Source: Bryobacterales bacterium (GTDB taxonomy: Bacteria > Acidobacteriota > Terriglobia > Bryobacterales > Bryobacteraceae). From it: a stretch of 64,000 nt of DNA. The stretch spans positions 37,110-101,109 of the forward strand of contig PLRS01000114.1 in assembly GCA_003164035.1 (NCBI GenBank), read 5' to 3'. This document shows, in pieces, positions 1-9,083 of this stretch (position 1 is its first letter; every line of letters begins with the position of its first letter). Below the pieces are notes generated by a model, which worked only from the letters and a program-made list of their open reading frames with translations, ran no database searches and had not been told where the DNA came from. A program made the position numbers and the translations under genes.

Positions 1-390
1 TTCGGCGAAGTAGACGCCCGCATTTGCCGTGCCCTCGGTTGTGTGGGTTACGTCACCAACGGCGCGGTTCGCGATCTTGATGCCATCGACGCGCTGGGTT
101 ATCATCTTTTCGCTGGTTCGATTTCCGTTTCACACGCCTACGCGCACGTCGTCGATTTCGGAGGCCCTGTGGAAATTGGCGGCCTACGCGTCGCTCCCGG
201 CGACTTGTTGTTTGGCGATCGCCATGGCGTTCTCTCCCTGCCATCGGCCGCAGTCCCGCGGCTCCCCGATCTGGCCGAGCAAGTGCTAGCCGAGGAGCGG
301 GCGCTGTTCCAACTATGCCAGCCCGACAAGTTCTCCATCGACGCACTTGCAAACCGGATTCAGGAGATGGCGCGGAGGCAGCGATGCTAG
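1..390 (+). CDS. RraA-like family protein, 5'-truncated by window edge
   Basis: The reading frame is open from base 1, so the gene starts before the window. The visible 129 residues contain the RraA/HMG-aldolase signature: GYVTNGAVRD (Gly-x-Arg-Asp, the substrate/metal-binding region) followed by VAPGDLLFGDRHGVLSLP, equivalent to the conserved PGD-x-x-x-x-D-x-D/H-G-V-x-x-x-P block. Members are either inhibitors of RNase E or 4-hydroxy-4-methyl-2-oxoglutarate / oxaloacetate-type aldolases; the sequence does not decide between these, and most environmental members are annotated only as RraA family. The stop codon overlaps the start of the downstream efflux adaptor (ATGCTAG), so the two are probably co-transcribed, although a functional link is not obvious. 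Confidence 0.8.
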   Translation, partial: FGEVDARICRALGCVGYVTNGAVRDLDAIDALGYHLFAGSISVSHAYAHVVDFGGPVEIGGLRVAPGDLLFGDRHGVLSLPSAAVPRLPDLAEQVLAEERALFQLCQPDKFSIDALANRIQEMARRQRC

Positions 391-1604
391 CCCCGCGCGC
401 TCTGCTGGCCCTCCCTCTCGCCGCCGCCATCTGCGCCTTGGGCGGCTGCTCCGCCAAGGGCAGCGCCAAAGCCCAGCCGCCTTTGACCACGGTGGGCACG
501 GTCGCGCTCACCCGTAAACCGATCTTCCGCCAGCTTACTGTCTCCTCCGAGCTCGTCCCTTTTCAGGAGATCGACATTTATGCCAAGGAATCCGGCTACG
601 TTAAACAACTTCTGGTGGATTACGGCACCCACGTGAAGCGGAATCAGCTTCTGGCCGTGCTGGAGATTCCGGAACTGGAAGTGCAGTTGCAACAGGACGA
701 AGCGGCCATCGACAACGAGCGGGAGATGGTCACCCATGCCCAGCATGAACAAACCCGCGTGGAAGCGCAGCACAACGCCTATCATTTGCAGTACACCCGC
801 CTGAAAGGCGTGGCCGATAAGACTCCCGGCCTGGTGGCGCAGCAGGAAGTGGACGATTCGCAGGGCAAGGACCTGGCGGCCGAGGCGCAAGTGGAAGCGG
901 CCCAATCGGCAGTCCAATCCGCCCAAAGCCAGTTGCTGCAGGCGCAGGCCAAGCTACAGCACGACCGGGTCCTGTTCGAGTACTCGAAACTTTACGCTCC
1001 TTTCGACGGCGTGGTAACCCAGCGCTACGCCAATCAGGGGACCCTGGTGCAAGCCGGAACCAGTTCCAGCACCCAGGTCATCCCCATCGTGAAGCTTTCC
1101 CAGGACGACCTGTTCCGCCTGGTAATTCCGGTGCCGGAGTCCTCAGTGAAGTTCGTTCGTCTGGGCAGCCGGGTTCAAGTGCGAGTGCCCTCGCTCGACA
1201 AAGTGGTTTCCGGACGTGTCGCGCGATTTTCGGTGGACGTCAGCCAGGATACCCGCACCATGCATACCGAAGTGGACGTTCCCAACCCCACCCGAAGCCT
1301 CATGCCGGGCATGTTCGCCGAAGCCACCCTGACGCTGGAGGGCAACAACGACGCGCTCGCGGTCCCTCTGGCGGCTCTCGACCAGACCGCCGGTCAGGCC
1401 AGCGTTTTTCTGGTGAGCCCGGACAATCGCCTCGAGGAGAGAAGAGTTCAGATCGGGTTCGAGACATCGAGCGACGCCGAGGTGCTGAGCGGCCTGGCCG
1501 TGGGCGACCGGGTGGTGGTCAGCGACCGCAGCGGTCTTAAGCCGGGAATCGAAGTGCGGCCGCAAAATGCCGATGTCATGGAATTCGAAGCCGGCAAACA
1601 GTAA
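384..1604 (+). CDS. RND efflux periplasmic adaptor (HlyD/AcrA family lipoprotein)
   Basis: A 406-residue membrane-fusion protein of a tripartite efflux pump. The N-terminus is a lipoprotein signal with lipobox Leu-Gly-Gly-Cys at residues 19-22, so the mature protein should be anchored to a membrane through Cys22. A first lipoyl half follows (EIDIYAKESGYVKQLLVDYGTHVKRNQLL), then an alpha-helical hairpin rich in Gln/Ala/Glu (about residues 95-195), the second lipoyl half (LYAPFDGVVTQRYANQGTLVQAG), and beta-barrel and membrane-proximal domains. ATG 384 was chosen over an upstream in-frame start because it gives the intact lipoprotein signal and a 4-base overlap with the preceding stop. The pump gene follows after 41 bases. 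The exported substrate cannot be inferred from sequence. Confidence 0.93.
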   Translation: MLAPRALLALPLAAAICALGGCSAKGSAKAQPPLTTVGTVALTRKPIFRQLTVSSELVPFQEIDIYAKESGYVKQLLVDYGTHVKRNQLLAVLEIPELEVQLQQDEAAIDNEREMVTHAQHEQTRVEAQHNAYHLQYTRLKGVADKTPGLVAQQEVDDSQGKDLAAEAQVEAAQSAVQSAQSQLLQAQAKLQHDRVLFEYSKLYAPFDGVVTQRYANQGTLVQAGTSSSTQVIPIVKLSQDDLFRLVIPVPESSVKFVRLGSRVQVRVPSLDKVVSGRVARFSVDVSQDTRTMHTEVDVPNPTRSLMPGMFAEATLTLEGNNDALAVPLAALDQTAGQASVFLVSPDNRLEERRVQIGFETSSDAEVLSGLAVGDRVVVSDRSGLKPGIEVRPQNADVMEFEAGKQ

Positions 1605-1645
1605 TTAACCGTCCGGCCGGAGCGGCCGGCAGCCAACTCTCTCTT

Positions 1646-4600
1646 ATGCCACGTTTTTCGATTCGCAACCCGTACTTCATTGTGGTCATCTGCCTGGCGC
1701 TGCTGGTCATTGGAGCCACCAGCCTGGCGCGCATGCCCGTCGATCTGTTTCCGGCCATCAATATTCCCGTGGTGATGGTGGCCACCTTCTACTCCGGCAT
1801 GCCGCCGCAGGATATCGAGACCGACATCACCGACCCACTGGAGCGATTCTTCACCCTCGGCGCCGGCATCGATCACCAGGAATCGCGCTCCATGCTCGGC
1901 GTCAGTCTGATCAAGATTTACTTTCAGCCGGGAAGCAACGCCGACTCGGACGTAACCGAAATCAGCAACCTGGCGCTGGCCGACCTGAAACGGCTTCCTC
2001 CCGGCACCTTGCCGCCCGTGGTTCTAAAATTCGACGCCTCCAGCCTGCCGGTCTGCCTGGTTACCGTGAAAGGCGAGGGGCTCAACGAAACCCGGCTCCA
2101 CGACCTGGCGCAATTCCAGATTCGCAACCAGATCGGCGCCGGCGTGCAAGGCGCCGAAATCCCGCCGCCGTTCGGTGGCAAGTACCGCCAGATCATGGTG
2201 TACGTCGACCCGTTCAAAATGTTCGCCCGCCAGCTTAGCCCCATGGACGTGGTGCGTGCGGTCAACGACGCCAACCTCATCATGCCCGCCGGCGACGTCA
2301 AGATAGGCCCTTACGACTATTACGTCTATTCCAACAGCATGGTCGATAAGGCCGAAGAACTGAACGACGTGCCGCTGAAAATGGTCGGGGACCGCTGGGT
2401 GTCGGTTGCCGACGTAGGCAAAGCCGAGGATGCCGCCCAGATTCAGTACAACATCGTGCGGGTGGATGGCCAGAAGTCGTCTTACATCCCCATCATGAAG
2501 CAGGGCGGCGACACCAATACCATCGCCGTGGTCAACGGAATCCGCAATCAGCTCCAGCACCTCTTCGAAGTTCCCAAACAACTGGTGACCAGCGTGGTCT
2601 TCGATCAGTCGGTCTATGTGAAGAACGCTCTGGAAACGGTGCTGCATGAAGGCGGGTTGGGTCTGGTCCTCACCAGCATCATGATCCTGCTCTTCCTCGG
2701 AAGCCTGCGGGCCACCTCAGCCGTGCTGATCTCGATTCCGCTCTCCGCGCTGGCCACCTTCGTGGTCCTGGCGATGATGGGCAGCACTGTCAACACCATG
2801 ATCCTGGGCGGCCTGGCGCTGGCCTTTTCGCGCGTCATCGATAACTCGGTCATCTCGCTCGAAAACATCTATCGCCATCTGGAAATGGGCGCCGCTCCGG
2901 CCGTGGCGGCGGAAGTCGGCGGTGCCGAAGTGAACCTCGCGGTGCTGGCGGCGACCCTGGTGGACGTGGTCGATTTCTTCCCGGTGGTCTTCCTGTACGG
3001 CGTGGGAAAATTCCTGTTCTCCGCGCTCGCATTGGCGTTCTGCCTGTCGCTGCTGGCGTCTTTCGTAGTGGCAATGACCGTCATCCCCCTTTTCTGCTCC
3101 CGTTTCCTCAAAAGCATCCCCCACGAAGAACACGGCGAGAAGGAGCAGCCGGCCAGCCGCAATCTTTGGGACAGGTTCAACCATCACTTCAATCGCGGTT
3201 TTACCAGAGTGCTCGACTTCTACGAAAGATCCGTGCGGCGGGCGCTGGCGCGTCCGTGGCTGACCGTCGCCGCGCTGGCCATCCTGTTCTTCGCGAGTTT
3301 CGCCATCTATCCCCTGCTTGGTCTCGCCTTCTTCCCCCAAACCGACGCCGGCCAGTTCACCATCAATGCCAAACTTCCCACCGGCACGCGAATCGAAATC
3401 ACCAACGATTACGTAGCCAGGGTGGAGGACCTGATCCGGCACACGGTGTCCCCGGAGGACCTGAAGATCATCGTCTCCAATATCGGAGTCGTGGCCGACT
3501 TTTCGGCCCTCTACACCACCAACGCCGGTCCCTACACGGCCACCATTCAGGTGCAGCTCAACGAACAACACAAGACCAGCAGCTTCGAATACATGGACCG
3601 GGTGCGGCAGGCGATCGCGCGGCGGTATCCCCAAATCCGCACCTTCTTTTCCAGCGGCTCCATGGTGGACGCAGTGCTCAATTCGGGCATGCCCGCGCCC
3701 ATCGACATTCAACTCGCCAGTTCCAATCTGCCCCTCTCCTACAGCGTGGCCCAGGGCTTGGCGGCGCGCATCCGCCAACTGCCCGGCGTGGGCCAGGTCT
3801 ACATCCCGCAAGACATGAACTATCCCGGCCTGCAGTTGAACGTGAACCGTATTCACGCCGGCGAGCTCGGCCTGAGCCAGAGAGACGTCATCGACAATCT
3901 GATTACCTCGTTGAACTCGGATTACATGATTGCGCCCAATTACTGGGTGGATTATAAGACGGGCAACGACTATTACGTCACGGTGCAGTATTTCGAGCAC
4001 GGCAGCGGCGCTATCCATAATCTGGTGGATCTTAGCCAGATGCCGCTACGCGCTCCCGCTCTTACCAAACCGACGACGCTCGATGCGGTCGCCAGCGTCA
4101 AGCGAATCGAAACGCCCACCGAAATCGACCACTACCAGATCAAGCGAGTCATGGATGTCTACGTATCGCCGTCGGGCGAAGACTTGGGCAACGTGACTAA
4201 GTCGATTCAGAAGGTGATCGCCGACACCAAAATCCCGGAAGGCATGCTGGTGGATTTGCACGGCATGGTGGAGGGCATGTTCGCTTCCTTCAAGAGCTTC
4301 GGGTTCGGCTTTACCCTGTCTTTCATCCTGCTCTTTCTCATCCTGGTGGCGCAGTTCCGGTCTTTCATCGACCCCTTTCTGATCATGCTGGCGATTCCGA
4401 TGGGCTTCATCGGCGTGCTCATCATTCTGCCGCTCACCCACAGCACCCTCAACGTCATGTCGCTGATGGGTGTGCTGATGCTGATCGGCATCGCCGATTC
4501 CAACAGCATTCTCATCGTGGATTTCGCCCACAAGCTGGAAGGGGAAGGGAAGTCGGTGGAAGATGCGATTGTCACCGCCTGCCGCGTACGCTTGCGCCCG

Positions 4601-4819
4601 ATTCTGATGACCTCGCTCGCCACCATCATCGGTATGATCCCGATGGCCATGAAGCTGGGCGAGGGCGCGGAGCAATACGCTCCCATGGCGAAGGCCATCA
4701 TCGGCGGACTCACAACATCCGTGATTTTGACCGTGTTCATCGTTCCCGCGGCGTATCTGTTGGTCTATCGCAACAGACGCCCCAATCCGCCGGCGATCCC
4801 GGCCACGGAGGCAGCCTGA
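1646..4819 (+). CDS. RND-family efflux pump permease (AcrB/HAE-1-like)
   Basis: This 1057-residue inner-membrane pump has the RND layout: TM1 at about residues 10-30, a large periplasmic loop, TM2-6, TM7 near residue 540, a second periplasmic loop and TM8-12. Its length fits the family (about 1020-1070). Two intramembrane motifs depart from AcrB. In TM4 the sequence is VIDNSVISLENI, so the AcrB Asp407-Asp408 pair is Asp-Asn. In TM10 it is GIADSNSILIVDF, placing Ser where AcrB has Lys940 and adding an Asp next to it. The proton relay is therefore altered, or belongs to a divergent subfamily. The gene ends in TGATG, which couples it to the TolC-like gene. The substrate is unknown. Confidence 0.95.
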   Translation: MPRFSIRNPYFIVVICLALLVIGATSLARMPVDLFPAINIPVVMVATFYSGMPPQDIETDITDPLERFFTLGAGIDHQESRSMLGVSLIKIYFQPGSNADSDVTEISNLALADLKRLPPGTLPPVVLKFDASSLPVCLVTVKGEGLNETRLHDLAQFQIRNQIGAGVQGAEIPPPFGGKYRQIMVYVDPFKMFARQLSPMDVVRAVNDANLIMPAGDVKIGPYDYYVYSNSMVDKAEELNDVPLKMVGDRWVSVADVGKAEDAAQIQYNIVRVDGQKSSYIPIMKQGGDTNTIAVVNGIRNQLQHLFEVPKQLVTSVVFDQSVYVKNALETVLHEGGLGLVLTSIMILLFLGSLRATSAVLISIPLSALATFVVLAMMGSTVNTMILGGLALAFSRVIDNSVISLENIYRHLEMGAAPAVAAEVGGAEVNLAVLAATLVDVVDFFPVVFLYGVGKFLFSALALAFCLSLLASFVVAMTVIPLFCSRFLKSIPHEEHGEKEQPASRNLWDRFNHHFNRGFTRVLDFYERSVRRALARPWLTVAALAILFFASFAIYPLLGLAFFPQTDAGQFTINAKLPTGTRIEITNDYVARVEDLIRHTVSPEDLKIIVSNIGVVADFSALYTTNAGPYTATIQVQLNEQHKTSSFEYMDRVRQAIARRYPQIRTFFSSGSMVDAVLNSGMPAPIDIQLASSNLPLSYSVAQGLAARIRQLPGVGQVYIPQDMNYPGLQLNVNRIHAGELGLSQRDVIDNLITSLNSDYMIAPNYWVDYKTGNDYYVTVQYFEHGSGAIHNLVDLSQMPLRAPALTKPTTLDAVASVKRIETPTEIDHYQIKRVMDVYVSPSGEDLGNVTKSIQKVIADTKIPEGMLVDLHGMVEGMFASFKSFGFGFTLSFILLFLILVAQFRSFIDPFLIMLAIPMGFIGVLIILPLTHSTLNVMSLMGVLMLIGIADSNSILIVDFAHKLEGEGKSVEDAIVTACRVRLRPILMTSLATIIGMIPMAMKLGEGAEQYAPMAKAIIGGLTTSVILTVFIVPAAYLLVYRNRRPNPPAIPATEAA

Positions 4820-6123
4820 TGCGCATCGCTACCAATCTCCCGCTAATCGCCCTCGCCTGCGCCTGTCTGGCAGCGGCCCAAACCGGCGCGCCGGTGCTCC
4901 TCACTCTTCAGGACGCCGAAGCGCTCGCTCTCAAGAACCATCCCCAGGTGCAGGCCGCCCAACACGCCGTGGCCGCCCAAGGCCAGCGCGTGGTGGAAAG
5001 CCGCGCGGCGTATTATCCCGACATCTACGGTTTGGCTACGGGCTCGGAGGCGAACAGAGACGGGCGAATCGGCGCCGGGTACCTTTCGACGTCGAGCCTG
5101 TTCAACCGTTTCGGCGACGGCATCCAGATCGATCAGTTGATCACCGATTCGGGCCGCACCCCCAACCTGGTGGCCCAGTCCAGGCTGCTGCGCAACGCCG
5201 CGGACCAGACTCTTCAGGCCACCCGCTACGACGTGCTGATGGCCGTCAACCGCGCTTATTTCGGCGTCTTGCAATCGCAAGCCACGGTAAAGGTGGCTCA
5301 GGAGACCATCGCCGCCCGCCAATTGCTGGTCGACCAGGTAACCGCGTTGGCCAATAACAAGCTGCGCTCGGAACTGGACGTGAGCTTCGCCGACGTCAGC
5401 CGGTCCGAGGCGCAACTGCTGCTGATCCGCGCGCAAGACGCAGTGCAGCGCACGTTTGCGGAGTTGACCCGCACCCTCGGCTCGCAACAGAACGCCGCTT
5501 ACCGCCTGTCCGAAGAGCCGCTGCCTCCCAGCCCGGCGACCAACGTTGAAGACCTGGTCGCACAGGCTCTCCAGAACCGTCCCGAACTGGCCGGCCTGCG
5601 CCTTTCGCGCGACGCGGCCTATCGTCTGGAGCAGGCCGAACGCGACCTCAGCCGACCCACCGTCAGCTTCGTGGCCGTGGCAGGCTATATGCCGTACATC
5701 GACCAGATCACCCTGCCGCGAGCGATCCCCGGTGAATACGAAGGCGCGGCCGTGAACGTAAGCGTGCCTATCTTCAACGGCCACCTGTTTTCGGCGCGGC
5801 GCGAAGAAGCGCACGAACGCGCCCTCGAATCCGACCAGCGAGTCCGCGACCTGGAAGACAGCATCGCGCGCGACGTCCGCGCCGCCTGGGCCTCATCGGT
5901 CACCGCCTATCAGGAGCTGGACGTTACCGCCCAAATGGTGCGTGAAGCCTCGCTCGGCATGAGCCTGGCGCAAGGCCGCTACGATATCGGGCTCTCCTCC
6001 ATCGTCGAGCTGACCCAGGCCCAGCTCAACCTGACCAGCGCCGAAATCGAAAACTTGAGCGCCAAGTACGGTTATCAGGCTCAATACGCGGAGCTGCAGT
6101 ACGCTATCGGAGCGCTACGATAA
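4819..6123 (+). CDS. TolC-family outer-membrane efflux channel
   Basis: A 434-residue outer-membrane factor completing the tripartite pump. A signal peptide (residues 1 to about 20, ending ...CACLAAAQ) is followed by two copies of the OEP repeat: the first begins LTLQDAEALALKNHPQVQAAQHAV and the second includes VEDLVAQALQNRPELAGLRLSRDAA. Long amphipathic helices end in YDIGLSSIVELTQAQLNLTSAEIE, a typical C-terminal OEP motif. The start codon overlaps the pump stop (TGATG), so translation is coupled and subunit stoichiometry can be balanced. No local repressor gene is adjacent, so control of the operon is not evident here. Confidence 0.93.
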   Translation: MRIATNLPLIALACACLAAAQTGAPVLLTLQDAEALALKNHPQVQAAQHAVAAQGQRVVESRAAYYPDIYGLATGSEANRDGRIGAGYLSTSSLFNRFGDGIQIDQLITDSGRTPNLVAQSRLLRNAADQTLQATRYDVLMAVNRAYFGVLQSQATVKVAQETIAARQLLVDQVTALANNKLRSELDVSFADVSRSEAQLLLIRAQDAVQRTFAELTRTLGSQQNAAYRLSEEPLPPSPATNVEDLVAQALQNRPELAGLRLSRDAAYRLEQAERDLSRPTVSFVAVAGYMPYIDQITLPRAIPGEYEGAAVNVSVPIFNGHLFSARREEAHERALESDQRVRDLEDSIARDVRAAWASSVTAYQELDVTAQMVREASLGMSLAQGRYDIGLSSIVELTQAQLNLTSAEIENLSAKYGYQAQYAELQYAIGALR

Positions 6124-6165
6124 CCTCGGATGCAATTTGAGCCGCGACACGGGAAACGAACTCCG

Positions 6166-6345
6166 ATGACAACCGATTCGAATACAGCGGGCGCTAACCG
6201 AGGAAAGACACCCCGGTTCGTAATTGGAAAGTTTCTGCTCGTAGTCGTCTTGACAATCGTCTTCTTTCTGCTCGCACACAGCATGGTGCGTCACCGCTTC
6301 CATGAGGGCGGCCGGGTCAATCGGAACGGCTCCCTCGTACCATAG
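6166..6345 (+). CDS. Small single-pass membrane protein, unknown
   Basis: A 59-residue reading frame 42 bases after the TolC gene. It has a basic linker (RGKTPRFVIGK) and one hydrophobic helix (FLLVVVLTIVFFLLAHSMV), followed by a short polar tail. I do not recognise it. The position after an efflux operon and the clear transmembrane helix favour a real small membrane protein over chance. An upstream ATG at 6130 is also in frame, but ATG 6166 puts the helix at the usual distance from the start. It could be an accessory subunit of the pump, which is a guess from position only. Confidence 0.45.
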   Translation: MTTDSNTAGANRGKTPRFVIGKFLLVVVLTIVFFLLAHSMVRHRFHEGGRVNRNGSLVP

Positions 6346-6371
6346 CGGCGCCAGAACCGCGTGACTCACCT

Positions 6372-7736
6372 TCAAAACCGGGTGACTTCGGTGAAATTAA
6401 AATCGCGCACCAGCATGGCCGGAACCACCATGTCGAAAGTCTCTTCGCCGGAGGCCCGCACCGGCGCCGAAATCGCTTCCACGTTCGAGAGCATTTCGAT
6501 CAGCCCCTGATTGAAACGGAAATTGCGCAGCCCGGCGGTGACGCGGCCGTCCTCCACCAGGAAGGTGCCGTCGCGAGTCATCCCGGTAAAGATCTTGTCG
6601 TACGGGTCGACCTCGCGAATGTACCATAGGCGCGTCACCAGAATGCCGCGGCCGGTGGAAGCGATCATCTCTTCCACCGAACTCCCGCCTCCGGCGATCA
6701 CGATATTCACGGGCGCTTCGCCGTATTCGTTGGGCAGGCTGAAACCATGGCCGGTGGGTTCCACGCCGGCCCGCGCCGCGGCCTGCCGGCAATAGGCGAT
6801 CTGCCGCACGACGCCGCGCTCCACCAGCGTGAGCCGCCGCCGCGGCACTCCCTCGCCGTCGAAGGGAGCGCCGGATTGCAGCGGATCGAACACGTCGTCG
6901 TGGATGGTGATGTTGTCTCCGAACAGCTTCGCGCCCACGCGATCGTTGAGGAAGCCGCGGCTGTCTTCGAGAGCCGTAGCGCTGAAATCGCCGAACATCT
7001 GGCCCACCAGGTCCAGCACGGCGGCCGGCTCCAGGATCGCCGTATAGCGTCCCGGCGGGACTTCGCGGGGGGACCGCGACCGCGCCGCCTTCGCGGCCGC
7101 CGATCCGGCTAACTTCACCGGATCGAAATCGGTCAGGCGGCAGCCGCTCGCCTTGGCCCAGCCGGAACTGTCGGCGTCCATGGCGGTGATGGAAAAACGT
7201 GCCATCGTTTCCCGGTGCACGGCCGCCACGCCGCGCGTATTGAAAAGCGCAAAATCGGTTTCGTCGGTGGAGTAAATGCCCGCACCTGTCTGGCTATGGC
7301 TTTCCACCACGCCAATGGCTTCGGCGACGGCGCGGGCGCGCTCGTCGGGTGTAGCGCACGCCGTCGGCTGGTGCCAGCGCTCCACCGGTGGGCTTTGTTT
7401 CACCGCCGGCTCGGCCAGCGGCAGCAGCCCAGCGTCCGCTTCGCTGAGCCGCGTAAGCGCGATGGCCTCTTCCACGACGCGGCGAATGGAATCCCTGTCG
7501 ACGCGATTGGTGGCGGCGCGAGCGGTGCGCCCGCCGATCACGGGCCGTACCGATACCACCGTGCTCCGCTCAGCCACGTTCTGATGAATCGCGTTATTGG
7601 CGAAACGGGTGAGCGCCTGGGTTTCCGAGTCCACGGAAACTTCGATTTCGCCCACCCCGTGCCCGCGGGCTTCGCTCACCACGCGCTCGAAGATCTCGGC
7701 GGCGCGGGCCGGATTGTTTTCAGTGCTGGTGGACAT
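6372..7736 (-). CDS. TldE/PmbA-like metalloprotease-family protein
   Basis: A 454-residue member of the TldD/PmbA superfamily (peptidase U62). TldD-TldE heterodimers degrade unfolded peptides and process microcin or PqqA-like precursors. The N-terminal half has the family opening (FANNAIHQNVAERSTVVSVR); the C-terminal half ends in the GLRNFRFNQGLIEMLSNVEAIS block. The zinc motif HExxxH of the TldD subunit is absent, so this is the TldE/PmbA-like partner, which forms the active-site cover and has no catalysis of its own. No TldD gene is in the window; on the minus strand the upstream neighbour is Mrp. It probably pairs with a TldD encoded elsewhere. Confidence 0.9.
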   Translation of the reverse strand: MSTSTENNPARAAEIFERVVSEARGHGVGEIEVSVDSETQALTRFANNAIHQNVAERSTVVSVRPVIGGRTARAATNRVDRDSIRRVVEEAIALTRLSEADAGLLPLAEPAVKQSPPVERWHQPTACATPDERARAVAEAIGVVESHSQTGAGIYSTDETDFALFNTRGVAAVHRETMARFSITAMDADSSGWAKASGCRLTDFDPVKLAGSAAAKAARSRSPREVPPGRYTAILEPAAVLDLVGQMFGDFSATALEDSRGFLNDRVGAKLFGDNITIHDDVFDPLQSGAPFDGEGVPRRRLTLVERGVVRQIAYCRQAAARAGVEPTGHGFSLPNEYGEAPVNIVIAGGGSSVEEMIASTGRGILVTRLWYIREVDPYDKIFTGMTRDGTFLVEDGRVTAGLRNFRFNQGLIEMLSNVEAISAPVRASGEETFDMVVPAMLVRDFNFTEVTRF

Positions 7737-7853
7737 GGAGCCTCTGAAAAATCAAACTATCGCCATGGACGACCGCCGGTAAGTTCTTTGTTTGCTTAAT
7801 CGGTGTGCATCTTTGTGCATCCGTGGCGATAATTCTTCGCCCCCTCTCGGAGC

Positions 7854-8678
7854 CTAATCGGTGATGTCGAACGACGGGCCTTCCTGGGAGGCTACCTCTT
7901 CGGCGCGGGCGGCGGCATGGCGCGCCAGGTCGAGATACGCCGCTCCCTCGGCCGGTTTCAGCACGATCGGATTGCCGCTATCCCCGCCCACGCGAACTTG
8001 CGGGTCGAGCGGCAGCTCGCCCAGAAAGTGTACGCCCAGTTGCTCGGCGGTGCGCTTCCCGCCGCCGTGGCTGAATACATCGATGCGCACGCCGCAGTGC
8101 GGGCAATCGAGGTAGCTCATGTTCTCCACGATGCCCAGAATCGGCACCCGCACCTGGTGGAACATGGCCACGGCCTTGCGGGCGTCTTCCAGCGATACGT
8201 CCGAGGGCGTGGTCACCACCATGGCGCCGGTGATAGGAGCCGTCTGGATCAGGGAAAGCTGCACATCGCCCGTGCCAGGGGGCAAATCGATCACCAGGTA
8301 ATCCAACTCGCCCCAATCCACCCCGCGCAGGAACTGCTGGATGACGGAGTGGAGCATGGGCCCGCGCCAAACCAGCGGCTTGTCGCCGGGATTCAGGAAC
8401 CCCATCGACATGATCTTCACCCCGTACTGGTCGAGCGGCTGGATGCGGTCGCCGTGCGCCATTGGCGTTTCGTTGATGCCCATCATCAGCGGCACGTTGG
8501 GTCCGTAAACGTCGGCATCCATCAGGCCCGCGCGCAGGCCGAGCGCGCCCAGGCCAACCGCCAGGTTGACCGCGACGGTAGTCTTACCAACGCCTCCCTT
8601 TCCGGACCCCACCGCAATCAGGTACTTCACGCCGGGGATAGGCAGTTTGGGAGGAGCGCCAGGGGGATTCATCGCCAC
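7854..8678 (-). CDS. mrp: Mrp/NBP35-family Fe-S cluster carrier ATPase
   Basis: A 274-residue P-loop ATPase of the Mrp/ApbC family that binds and delivers [4Fe-4S] clusters to apo-enzymes in the cytoplasm. The deviant Walker A motif GSGKGGVGKTTVAVNLA is at about residues 23-39, the Walker B region is LDYLVIDLPPGTGDVQ, and the cluster-coordinating CPHC pair (NMSYLDCPHCG) is near residue 196. The N-terminal MIP18/DUF59 domain found in longer Mrp proteins is missing, which is common. It reads in the same direction as the TldE-like gene, about 120 bases upstream of it. No other Fe-S assembly genes are nearby. Confidence 0.93.
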   Translation of the reverse strand: MAMNPPGAPPKLPIPGVKYLIAVGSGKGGVGKTTVAVNLAVGLGALGLRAGLMDADVYGPNVPLMMGINETPMAHGDRIQPLDQYGVKIMSMGFLNPGDKPLVWRGPMLHSVIQQFLRGVDWGELDYLVIDLPPGTGDVQLSLIQTAPITGAMVVTTPSDVSLEDARKAVAMFHQVRVPILGIVENMSYLDCPHCGVRIDVFSHGGGKRTAEQLGVHFLGELPLDPQVRVGGDSGNPIVLKPAEGAAYLDLARHAAARAEEVASQEGPSFDITD

Positions 8679-8806
8679 TATCGTAGCAGCACGCGCCCGC
8701 GGCGCTCACCTACCTTGGCTCCCGTGCACAAAAATGCACAAGGGGGTCGGACTTCGGGATCACCGGGTCTGAATTGGGTAGGGCTAAATCCGCGCTACAC
8801 TCAATC

Positions 8807-9061
8807 ATGTCTCTCACCCTGACTTTGGACGCTCATGGCGAGGAACTGGTCGCGGCGCATCTTCGCAGCGGCCTCTACCAGTCGCCCGAAGAGGTGGTCA
8901 CCCGTGCCTTGGAAACTCTAGCCGTAAAGGAGCAATGCGGCGCGGCTGGCGGGACTATGACGCCCGCCGAAGCCGTGGACGACATCCGCGAACTCCGTAA
9001 AGGCGTCACGCTCGGCGGGCTCCGCATCAGGGATCTCATTAACGAGGGCCGCAAGTATTGA
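8807..9061 (+). CDS. Solitary ParD-like ribbon-helix-helix antitoxin homologue
   Basis: An 84-residue protein opening MSLTLTLDAHGEELVAAHLRSGLYQSPEEVVTRALETL, the beta-strand plus two-helix layout of ParD/CopG ribbon-helix-helix DNA-binding proteins. The C-terminal tail GVTLGGLRIRDLINEGRKY is the flexible toxin-binding part seen in many acidobacterial antitoxins. No toxin follows: the next sequence is an IS3 remnant on the opposite strand. A second protein with the same tail pattern lies at 39510-39755, also without a toxin. ATG 8807 was chosen because the ribbon strand begins right there. It may be a genuine orphan regulator or an antitoxin that lost its partner when the IS arrived. Confidence 0.75.
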   Translation: MSLTLTLDAHGEELVAAHLRSGLYQSPEEVVTRALETLAVKEQCGAAGGTMTPAEAVDDIRELRKGVTLGGLRIRDLINEGRKY

Positions 9062-9083
9062 TGCCCTCCGGGAGCGGCGGTTG

